Below, piece after piece: positions 52,893 to 62,433 of a stretch of DNA of 64,000 nt (the stretch's first letter is position 1; the number at the start of each line of letters is the position of its first letter). The position numbers were made by a program, and so were the translations under genes. Origin of the DNA: Paraspadella gotoi (lineage: Eukaryota > Chaetognatha). The stretch lies in NCBI GenBank assembly GCA_051294375.1, contig CM119264.1:10000175-10064174 (forward strand), written 5' to 3'. The notes beneath the pieces are model-generated. The model did not search any database, was not told the origin of the DNA, and saw nothing but the letters and a program-made list of their open reading frames with translations.

Positions 52893-54119
52893 TAGGTGAA
52901 AGAGACTTTTAGCTTCTTCTGCTGGAGGAGAAAGAAGGGAGTTGAAGAGAAAGAAGAGAAGAAAGTGCGAAGATGAAGAAACAGGTTCGCAGGGCAAAGA
53001 AATGTGAAAACTCCCAGGGGGAGGGACAGAGTAACAAAAGTTTGTGGAGAATAAAAGAAAGTGGAAGATATGTTCGTTCTTGCGTCCTGGTTAATACCAG
53101 GATACAGGGAAAGATAAGCAAGCGGAGACAGAAGAGAACTTTAAAAAATGAAAGAAAAAGAGATAAAATCGGGTAAAAGTCAGGTTATTCCACGAGAAAA
53201 GAGAGAGAAGGTGGAAAAAGTCGATCCCTGGGTATTTTCGCCCGCCCTAATCTTATCCTCGCCCGTTGTTCCTTACCTTTTTTGCACCTTTTGAAATTTA
53301 GATTTGTTGGCGCTCGTGGACGCTTGGTTTGCGTTGGACCTTACTTACGACGGTGCACATCAGGTCTAACCATAGTCAATACATTTGACATTTTCTTTAT
53401 CTATTCCCTTTGAGCGTCACCTTTGTCAGCGCCTGTGGGATCCCTTGGAAAAACGCAGCACGTGCCGTGTCCATTCTTGTATTTATTGTAACGTCTACTA
53501 CAAAGATCCACGGTATCCATTCCCGGGTTCTGGTTTACAAAGTGTGGAAGATGTCATTTCTATTTCAAAAAAACATTTGCATATGAAAGTCACACCTGAA
53601 AAAATATGTTGTTCATGGTGCACATGTCTCCAGCCTCGCGGCGCAAACACCATGGCACGTTTTTCCGCGCGTCCCCCATCCACCAGTTGTGAAGCAACAC
53701 GCCTGTCAAAAGGGCGGGAATAGAAAAGAAATTTGGGTTTCGATCAGTAGTAGATGACCGGATGGGGATAAATCTCTGAACTTCTTAAGATAGAAAAATA
53801 GAATATTTAAGAAAAATTACTACTAAAATAAATTATTGAAAACCAAATTTAACTAAATAAAAACAAACTAAATAAACCGAGTTTAACTAAAACAATATTG
53901 AGAAATAAAGTTTTAATGAAAAGAGAAGATGGATATTTTAGACGTGACAATCAGATCTTTTTCTCTCTTTCCTTTTTCCCCCACTCTTCTTCGCTCCGAT
54001 TTCAAGCCCGTCTGACCTGGCCGGTACTGGTGAAAGACGGGCGTCTGCAGAAATTCGGGCACTTGGTCCCTCGCGTTGGCGTCCGCCCCTTTTTCGATGT
54101 TCGGCATTTTGGTCGGCAT
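48538..54119 (-). CDS. CFAP107-like (C1orf158-like) ciliary microtubule inner protein, partial
   Basis: Exons: 54119-54017 (start ATG, MPTKMPNIEKGAD...), 53702-53596, 49841-49669, 49384-49287 and 48685-48538. Phases join 54017/53702 (1), 49669/49384 (0) and 49287/48685 (2). An exon between 53596 (ends phase 0) and 49841 (needs one base) is missing, as is the last exon after the GTAAAC donor at 48537. The protein is rich in Trp, Tyr, Arg and Pro: GVLLHNWWMGDARKN, SDYDEYHNQR, RKPPTNWGVVQSKQ, YTSTYQGHY. These line up in order with human CFAP107 as I remember it (VLTGNWMEERRKF, STYDDHYNRH, APPTNYGLYEQLKQ, STYTSSY). CFAP107 sits inside axonemal doublet microtubules, so expression in ciliated or flagellated cells such as sperm is expected. 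Orthology is an inference from memory without an alignment. Confidence 0.6.
51555..51700 (-). CDS. Weak candidate C-terminal exon, unrecognised
   Basis: In the minus frame LLSEEASSEIDNLVVIDPEE leads to a stop after RYRVSIN, following a C-rich acceptor-like run. It lies inside the large intron of the CFAP107-like gene. The plus strand also has an open frame ending at a good GTGAGG donor (51784), so the strand is undecided. No family is recognised. Confidence 0.2.
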
Positions 54120-54419
54120 TTTCCTTGACGAGTCGTGACCGCGCGAACGAAGTCTCTTTTTGAAAATACAAGGTGATCTGTTCGTCGTGATATTTTTTTG
54201 GTTGTTTTATTTCTTTTTTTATTTTTTTGGTGCACTTACTCTTCGATTTATCCTTGAACCGTAACAATTTCCGCCACTGTCTTTCTTGGATTCTTTTTAA
54301 AAAAAATAAACCCCGGGAGTCGAGAAGGAAAAAAATGGTAAATCTAGGTAAGTCTAGATTCTATTGGGGATTTCTTCGGGATTGTGTTCAACAACGACAA
54401 CAACGATTGCTTGACAGCG

Positions 54420-54476
<57 letters not shown>

Positions 54477-57400
54477 CTCTCTCTTTATTCTCTTTCTCAG
54501 TCCCACATCTTTTTTTTTATCGGAACTCAATCCCTAAAATTGTATTTATTATTCGCAGTAAATGGAGCTTCGGAAGAAAAAAAAAAACTACATTTTCGAT
54601 AATCGAATTCGCATGAGTGAGTTTGAGAACTCATATCAAACCGCGTAGGGAAAGGTCGCGCCGCGAGGATGGGCGGAGTTGGGATAAGGGAAAGCTGTCG
54701 TGAAGGGAAGAGCGAAGCAGGAGAGGAGAGTTAGAGAAAAAGAGACGGAGTCAAAGGTCACCGATAAAAGCGTGCCACTCTGGAATGAAAGATAATTTTT
54801 AGCTCTGATAAATGGTGGAAAGGACCAGTTTTAGATTTTTTTTTTTTTAGAGGACCTTCGCGAATTAATTTAATCGATGTCACTTTGACATGAATTTTCA
54901 CTTTGATGCATTGAAACGATAACACTCGAGGGGGTCATTGCTTTTCAGTCAGACAAGAAACGTCATTCGGTTCTTTGATAGATGAAAGAGTAGATTACTT
55001 TCAGTTGGTGTTATTCTCCAGAAAAGTCGTTGACCTAAGAAGAGGCAAAGGCGAAGTTTTTCATCAACCGTGACATTCATCACTTTCATTTTTATGGCGC
55101 CGCTTTTTTTTTCTCTCGCAAAGAACAAGAACGAAAATTGCAATTTTGTATCGTGAAACAAGTAATCTTTCAATTCCTTCCAAGTTCATAGAACATAGCA
55201 ATTGTCAACTACAAATCAAAAAACTAAGCAAAAGAATATTCCAAGAACCGAGAACTAGAATTTGCAATAAAAAACATCATTATAGCACCGATGTACTTTA
55301 CCTTTTCGACAGCGACAAAGACTCTACTACTACTCTTCCCAGTTTTTTCTCATGTGACTCGACTACATTAACATTCCTTTCATTTTTTTTCAACCGCTCT
55401 CCATTATTGACGATTGAGTGGAAAGGCGCGAAATTTTTCGCGTTTTATTTTCGGTTGGCCGCGTTCTCAATCGAGCTCGAGCAGCCTTTCACCTCCCGAA
55501 TCAATTATGCATGACTTTAGAACCTTTTTTCCCCCTTTTCCCTCTTTCGCTCTTTTCTCGCTCTTTTTCGTCTTTACACTCCCTGCCTCCCTCTTACGTA
55601 GCTCTCCGCCCTCGCTACCGAACTAAACGTTTTGAAAAAAAAAGAAGCAAATTTCTTTGTTTCATTTATTTTTCTGCTTCATTGATTTTTTTATTGTTCC
55701 TTATCCAGTCATGAATCATAACATTCACAAAAATAAAGATATAAACGATGATTGACCTGCAACGATGATGCTGACGACGATTAAGCAAAAGAGCCGGACA
55801 TAGTGGACGAAAACGAAAAAAAAAAGACTTCGATTCTTTTCTCTTTTTCTTTTCTTTTCTTACAAACGATGATTCACTTTTCATTCGGGACTCATTTTCT
55901 TGCGGCTTCTATCATCTCTCCTTCACCTCAGCTCCATCTGCATTTTTGACGCCGTCGTCGTCATCATCCTTGTCGTCGTCGCCGTCGTCGTATTTTACGC
56001 TTTAGGCCAAAAGTATGTTTTATCTATGACGACCCTCGTTTTTACATCTTGTTTCCGCCTTCTTTTGTTTATCTTTCATATTTGTATTACTTCCTCCTTT
56101 CATGAATTCATTGTTAACATCTCGCCTTTCTATTATGATCAGTGATTATCATAAATTAAATCACGTCACTTCGTTAGTGTTAGCGTTCATTATATCACAT
56201 ATAATGCGCATCTATAATATACATCATACAATCATCATCATAATCATCATCATCATCATTTCCCTTAGTTGCAATCAACTTCATAATCCTCATTTCCGTT
56301 TTAATATCATCCTCTTCCTCATCTTCATCTCATCCTCTTCCTCATCTTCATCCTCACGTCATGGTCGTCCTCATTCCTTCCACCGAGCGCCTCATTCTTA
56401 AACGTGCCTCGATTTCAAATTCTGGCCACCGGGGGCGCTGAGCGAAGGTGGGGGCAGCGGGAGGCCTCCAAGCGGAAGTGGCGACGAGCCCTGGGGGAGC
56501 TGATTATTAAACGTTTGTCTACGGGAATTTTATTGAACGATGTTTGCTAATTGAACTGGTTCGGATTCGAATTAACGTCTGCTCTTTCTCCCTCGCTCAC
56601 ACTAAAACACAAACCACACTCACTCTCTTTCTCTCTCTTGGGAATTTTAAAAACGTATTATTAATTAAAAAAAAAAATTAATCTTCGGAATCGAGTGCTC
56701 ATCCAATCTTATCTTTTTTACATACGATTACAATGGATGTCTCATTCAACCATTTACCCTTTTCCCCGCCGCTCATCATTCCCTTCCTATTTCCTAAGCC
56801 TCTCTTTTAATCCTTTTCTTTTTCTTTCTCTTCATCCCCTTCCCTGCGCCGCGGAGAGCAATCCTTGTCTTCTTCCTTGTCTACGGTCATTACTCCTTCA
56901 TCAGAACTCATGCATCAAACCTGTTCATAATCCACGTGGCTCTCGTCCAGCGCCGACGACGCCAACCACGGCCCCACTTGGTCGCTAATGGACGCGCGGC
57001 GTCGCCCGACGGAATTGCGCCCGGCGCCAATTTAGTCGCCGCTAAAAGATGCAACGCCGGAAAATATTCATTAATCCGTCGCTGGGTTGAGCGGAGTGGC
57101 TGCGTGGGAGAGGGGGGGCGTGGCAAGGCTCGTCTGCTGGCTGGAGAAAAGTCTGGCAGAGTTAAGGGCCAAACTGATTTGGATACGTATTACATGGCAC
57201 TAGAGGAAAATATTTAGGGAAGCATGGTCTTCCCAGTAGATCCCTGGTTGAGCTTCGAAAGGCTGAGAGGCGAAAAATTCGATGGGAACTGTCATTCATT
57301 TGTAAATCAATAAACTAAAAATGCTGGCGGCTCCTGGATAAAAAAGAAATTATGTATGTTAAATAAAGAAAAAATATTTCCTAAAGTTAAAAAAGATTAT

Positions 57401-58033
57401 ATTTTCCGTCATTAATGGATCGTGATCAAATTTGGTAACGTTATTAAAAGCTTTAGTGAATGATACCAATATATACCAAAATATATAAAAACGCAAAACA
57501 GACTCAAAAGTAAAAAAAAACATGAGCGTTCAGCTCTATTAATTTTATGTTTTACTTGTAAAATGAAAAAAACTACAAGAAATATAGCAGACTAAATTTT
57601 TTGAAAAAATTTCCCAGAAAGTATTAAAAAGTCAAGATCATTTTCCACTTCTTCTCTGAGCTTTTGTTTTAAAAGCATCACGCGTAAAAAAGGAACTCAA
57701 GCGACGACCTCTTTAAAAAAAATTTAAATTAAGAAAAAAGAACATCGATAATACTTTTTCACGTTTGTACAATGAGAAAACTTAACAATTGAACGCGCAT
57801 TTCTCTTCTTCCATTGGACGAGATAAATTAGTCGACGAATGAGCGTCCTTCCCGCCATCAGGAGGGTAAGTTTTTCTTAAGGCGAGACATCATTTTCTCG
57901 CGGGCTTTGACCTTGCAACACGTGTCTTCGATTGTAACTTTTGGTTATATTTTTTTGTTTCATTGAAAAATTTTTATTACTATATATAATACAAACGTTT
58001 GTTTTACATTTAATCTTGCCAAATTTAATTTCA
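54120..58033. other. Intergenic stretch; no gene supported
   Basis: Contains (TC)n at 54419-54480, (GTC)n near 55951-55995 and (ATC)n near 56230-56265. The frame at 55900-56145 that looks like membrane helices is the (GTC)n array read as Val and not good evidence for a gene. The divergent promoters of the CFAP107-like gene (minus) and the ITIH-like gene (plus) should be in this stretch. Confidence 0.5.
54419..54480. repeat. (TC)n microsatellite
   Basis: TC tract with minor interruptions upstream of the CFAP107-like gene. It creates the Ser-Leu open frames at 54227-54616. Confidence 0.95.
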
Positions 58034-58998
58034 GCCCAAGGATGGCTTCCGTTCTCGTCTTGGTATTCGTGTGGTCGATCGTCCGCTTGGCCGACGGTTG
58101 GGATTGCCCCAGCAAAGAATGGGCTGGGTTCGGTGAATTGGATCCGCATCTAATCGTTCAGTTTCACGTGAGACTTAAAACTTTGTTTAAAAATAAAATG
58201 TTACGATACTTTACCTAGAAAGTGATTTATTTTTTTCCAGGACAAGACGTTCGATCGCCCCGTCTGTTTCGACATGAGCGGAAAACCCAACGAAAAGTAC
58301 TCTCTCTTTTATCGACCCGAATTCGAATTCACGGCGACGCTGATCAAGGCGCCAAACCGTCACTTCCATCCTCGTCGCTTCCTCGGCGAGCGTCCTACCT
58401 ACTTTGGAAAGTTCACCTTCAGCCTCCTTAACAAGAATCTGGTCATCGATATCGCGCCGGGCTTTGTCACAATTAAAAACGCGACGGGAACCTCGTCCGT
58501 CACCTGGAACAAAATTCACAATCACGTTGGCTACAACGACACGAAGAACGACGTTTACTTGTCGCAGCATTGGGACAACGTTCTGCATCTCAACTGCAGC
58601 GGGAACCAATTCTACATAAAAAGAAACAACAAACGTTATAAGTTGAATAGGCACACGCCCGCGCGGAGAGTACACTTTCTTGGAGTTTATCTCCAGCCCA
58701 AACCGGACCTAACTTTCAAGGGAATCATCGGTGAGTACTAAAGCTTGTGGATAAGAATCTCTACCACACTATCTTTAATTTGATTACTAAACCCTTCGTA
58801 GGTCAGTTCCTCAACAAGCAAGCGGTCTTCCGACGAACGAAAGCCAGGAATATGATATTTTACCGGGGACGAACCATCGACGTCGTGGATCACAACGTGG
58901 TGGACTTGCTCAATCACAGGCATATCAACTGCTGGCACATCCCTTATCCGGAAAAATATTTCCTCTCCCACAAGTTCAAATATTATCTCCGTCCGTGA
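58034..58998 (+). CDS. Secreted stand-alone ITIH C-terminal domain protein
   Basis: Exons 58034-58167 (acceptor TAATTTCAG, ATG at 58042), 58241-58730 and 58802-58998; phases 0 and 1 join and the product is about 270 residues. The N-terminus is a signal peptide (MASVLVLVFVWSIVRLADG). The body matches the order of motifs in the inter-alpha-trypsin inhibitor heavy-chain C-terminal domain: RPTYFGKFTFSL (family KTYFGKIGISV), FVTIKNATGTSSVTW, HFLGVYLQPKPDL leading to GIIGQF (family DFLGFY..., GLLGQF), then RTIDVVDHNVVDL and INCWHIPYPEKYFL. Two N-glycosylation sites, NATG and NCSG, are present. The VIT and von Willebrand A domains that normally precede this domain are absent. In vertebrates the heavy chain is linked to hyaluronan; whether this protein binds matrix is unknown. 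The 5' acceptor implies a leader exon upstream. Confidence 0.75.
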
Positions 58999-58999
58999 T

Positions 59000-59593
59000 T
59001 TATTTGTCGAGTTTTTATTCAGTTTGGCTTTTACGTCGTTTTTATCCATTTTTTTGGTATCAGTTGAATCGATTTTATTTGAATTGTATTTCTTCACTTT
59101 TATGTACTTTACCAAAAACCTGCTTTTTACACTTACACAAGAATATAATTTTTACTATAGTTTAATAAGATTTTTCAGTCATAAAAGTCGTGTATAAGCA
59201 AAAGTTAAAACAAATGTACTAAAAATAAGTACTAAACCAAGACGAGTGATGATACAATTGAAAAGATTGTCGCCAATATTCCCAGCGATGTTATTTTGTT
59301 CGACTGTCCCAAAACCTCAGCGCCGAAGTTAAATTTACTGGATTCCGTCCAGGCCTTATTCAGATGTTAGTCATTAACGATGTCAAACTGTGAAGGACAT
59401 GACAAAACTACTTTGGGTAATCGCTGCTATTTGTTATAAATAACGGGCCAAATTTTGAAATTTTCTAAGCCATGCGTTGTCGAATAAAATTAAGAAATTA
59501 ACCTCTTCCTTAACTGCTCCGTTAAGAAGTCGATTGTAAAAATATTTTAAAAATAAGTTGTGGGGTTATTCGTCTCCCCACGTTCTCCTTCAG
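59000..59593. other. Short intergenic or leader-intron stretch
   Basis: AT-rich. An acceptor (TTCTCCTTCAG) ends at 59593, so part of it is probably the intron behind a non-coding first exon of the dioxygenase-like gene. No other gene is seen. Confidence 0.5.
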
Positions 59594-61235
59594 ATGGCTC
59601 CCAATGACGTCAAAGCATCTTTGAATTATACTTGCGACGACGGAACTCGTCCCTATTATTATGGTTACGTCCGCGAGGGTAAAAAGTCCGGAGAGGTGGA
59701 TATTGGAGGAACTAAAAGTATCAAAGTTAGTTTTTAATTCAGTAGTAAACTTTTTCTATTGGAATGTGCGCTGTTATAAATCTCCAGGAGTTAAACCTTC
59801 CCTCTCCTCATCCCAACTTCCCACAGGAAGTCCAGATCCGCGACGCTCGCGGTGTTGACGTCGATCTCGACCGCCACGCCTTCCAATTGGTCGAACACGA
59901 CACGGCCTTCTCGACTGAGGATTTTTACGGCGACAATGAAAAGATCGTAAAGAATTACTACCCTGAGATTGCCGAATGCATCAAGAATAGCACTGGGGCC
60001 GAATATGTCCAATGCTTTCACCATCAAGTCAGGAATAAAGACAGGAATAACGGCGGGCCTAACAACGTTGTCACCAGCGTGCAGGGTGCATACTTGCCAT
60101 ATATAACCCGTATTGAGAAAAGACAGTTTTTTTGTAGGAGATATGTAGTATCTATTTTTTTTTCCCCAATATTTCAATTTACATTGAGAAATCAAAAAGG
60201 CAGCTTAAATGAGATTGACACAAAAAAAAATTTAGTAGTCAATTTAGTAGTCACTCTCGATATTCATTCACCAGGTTATGCCGATGGCATTCACTCGGAT
60301 TCCCACCCGGAAACCGCCGATGCCACTTGGACTATGTTCAGCTCTATGGGGTTGGAGAAACGATTTCGTCGGGGGCGGTATCTCTACATCAACGCTTGGA
60401 GGAACATTTCCGACGAGCCGATCGAGAACAACCACCTCGCAGTGCTGGATCAAACATCCCTCACGGAGGGTGTCGGATCCGAGGTGCAGAAGAGAAACAA
60501 AGATAGAGAAAGAGAGTGTGTGTCTTAATGGAGAATTAAAACTTGAAATATCCTTTACAGTCCCTAATCAAATCTGAATAAAATTTATTTATATAACTTT
60601 TTCGTAAGGATTACATCGAGAGCGACTTTCATGGCTACGAAGCCACCGTCGACTATTATTACTCAGTCAAGCAATTCGTTCTGAATGAGAAAAACAGCGA
60701 AAATCATCGATGGTAATTAATTAGTGGTTTTTAAAAACGTATTCGGGTTAACTATATTTCTTTTAACTAACCCCGACTCTAATTTAACCAAATTTATATT
60801 TTCCTCCTTTCATTTACCAAAGTTTTTTTCATTACCATAATAACCTCTTTCCCTTTTTATTAATAATCAAGGTACTACTACCCGCGCATGCGCAAGAACG
60901 AGGTGCTACTTTTCAAGCAATGGGACTCCGACCCCCAAAGATCGAACATCTGCTTCCATACGGCGTTCACTGACCCAACGGCCTCACCCACCGCCCTTAC
61001 CCGTCAGTCCATCGAGGTCCGCGCCTTTGCTTACTTTCCCGATCACGAGCCCAACACGTGTCCTGGTACCAAGCTCATTTACCCCATAAAAGCGTTCTTC
61101 GTTTTAATGTTTCTTCGGAAAAAGTTGAAAGAAAACAAGGGAAAAGTAGCGCTGGTTACGGTGGGCGCGGCCGTGGGAATCGCCGCCGTCGTTTACGCGG
61201 CGAAAAGATTTTTTAAAAATTTTATTGGAAACTGA
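59594..61235 (+). CDS. AsaB/CTB9/GA4-desaturase-family dioxygenase with C-terminal membrane anchor
   Basis: Exons 59594-59725, 59827-60085, 60275-60483, 60609-60712 and 60872-61235; phases 0, 1, 0, 2 join and give 355 residues. The protein follows the fungal/bacterial AsaB (cephem-methoxylase P8-like) family along its length: MAPNDVKASLNY; VQIRDARGVDVDLDRHAFQL; NYYPEIAE; GIHSDSHP (H137-x-D139); YLYINAWRNISDEPIENNHL; HRWYYYPRM; EVLLFKQWDSD; CFHTAF (H264); RQSIEVR (R279). H137, D139 and H264 would be the Fe(II) ligands and R279 the likely 2-oxoglutarate contact; family members act as hydroxylases or desaturases in secondary metabolism. After the catalytic core comes a tail with a helix near residues 327-345 (VALVTVGAAVGIAAVVYAA) flanked by Lys/Arg, suggesting a tail-anchored protein, unusual for this soluble family. 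An AATAAA lies at 61248. Substrate is unknown. Confidence 0.82.
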
Positions 61236-61254
61236 ATCAAACTTTTAAATAAAA

Positions 61255-62433
61255 TTACAACAATAATTTTTTAAATGCGATCAGAGGCCAGTTTCATTTT
61301 TTTTCTTAGATTGTAATTTGTAATTTTGGTTCTGGTCTTGGAAGTTAAAATATTTGTCCATCGCACAAATGTCATCGGTATTTTGTCCTGTTATGTTCTT
61401 AATGAATATATTTTTTCATGATTAAACGTTAATTATAATGACTGCTATAATTGCAAGATTCTGTCGACGTAATTTATTTTCTAAATCATTTAACGTGGGT
61501 GAAAAAAAAAACAAAAAAAAGTCGCTGAGTCAGTTTGACTTTGCAATCAAAATAAAATAAAAAGAGTCGGCTTCATTTTCAAACCACCAACTACCACCTC
61601 TTCAGCGAAACCTTTGAATCTTTCGAATCTGCTTTTTGCTATATTATTCACGCCACTATCGAGACCACCCTCTCCACTTTTCCACTCCACCTCGCCAATC
61701 GCCATCCTCTCACAACTCGTCACTCTTCTTCATTCATCCTGGTCAACCTTTTTCTCCATCTTACTCCTCCTCTTCCTCTTCCTCGATCCAAGCATTTAAA
61801 TCCCCCATGATCATCAGCTGGGAAGAATTTGAGGCGAAACGGATCTGTACAAAAAAAAAGAGAGAGAGAGAGTCATAGAGAGAGAGAAGGAGGGAGAGAG
61901 ATGAATTAAATAACAGAAAAACACACAACATTGCTCCGGAGATTCTGTAGGCGTTTTTTGACTTTCGTCGGGTTCTCTTTTTTTTTCATTTTAGTATATA
62001 GTTTTCTCACTTTTACTCTGTCGTTTGGCATCCAGTTTTTTTCTTTTAGAGGAGCAGAGATAGAAAAAAAAAGCGTAAAAATAACCTCGACGGAGTGACG
62101 CACCCGCCGAAGGATCTTTTTTCGACGATCTACTTCGGCTCATGCTCTTGGCCTTCCGTGCCCTCCTCTCTTGGAGTTTCGAGAAATTTCGTTAAAGTTT
62201 CAGTCTCTTCGATTCATCTCTGCATTTATTTTAAATTTTGTCTTATAGGCCAACAGCTAATAACGGCGACTAGTTATTAACTCTGGCAATGAATTGTTTT
62301 TCCAACTAAACATTGACCTGGTCTGACTTTCGTCGCCCTTTTCCAGATTGAGTATCATACCAGAGTATCATACTCAGGCTCCGCTTCCCTCGAACAACTT
62401 TCGACGAGCCTCTTTCGCGACGGGCACTTCGTA
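61255..62433. other. Intergenic stretch; no gene supported
   Basis: AT-rich with poly-A/T runs and short GA tracts near 61860-61900. It should contain the promoter and 5' UTR of the DDI1-like gene. The open frames at 61614-61878 are low-complexity Ser/Leu/Phe and not supported. Confidence 0.5.

Noticed and set aside
55900-56401. Apparent multi-helix membrane protein
   Set aside because: The hydrophobic runs come from (GTC)n and (ATC)n simple repeats read as Val and Ile; no start context or homology supports a gene.
58211-58675. 154-codon minus-strand ORF opposite the ITIH-like exon
   Set aside because: It is the antisense shadow of a well-supported exon with clear family motifs on the plus strand.
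59791-60195. Minus-strand ORF opposite the dioxygenase-like exon
   Set aside because: Antisense shadow; it crosses the exon/intron border of the supported plus-strand gene.
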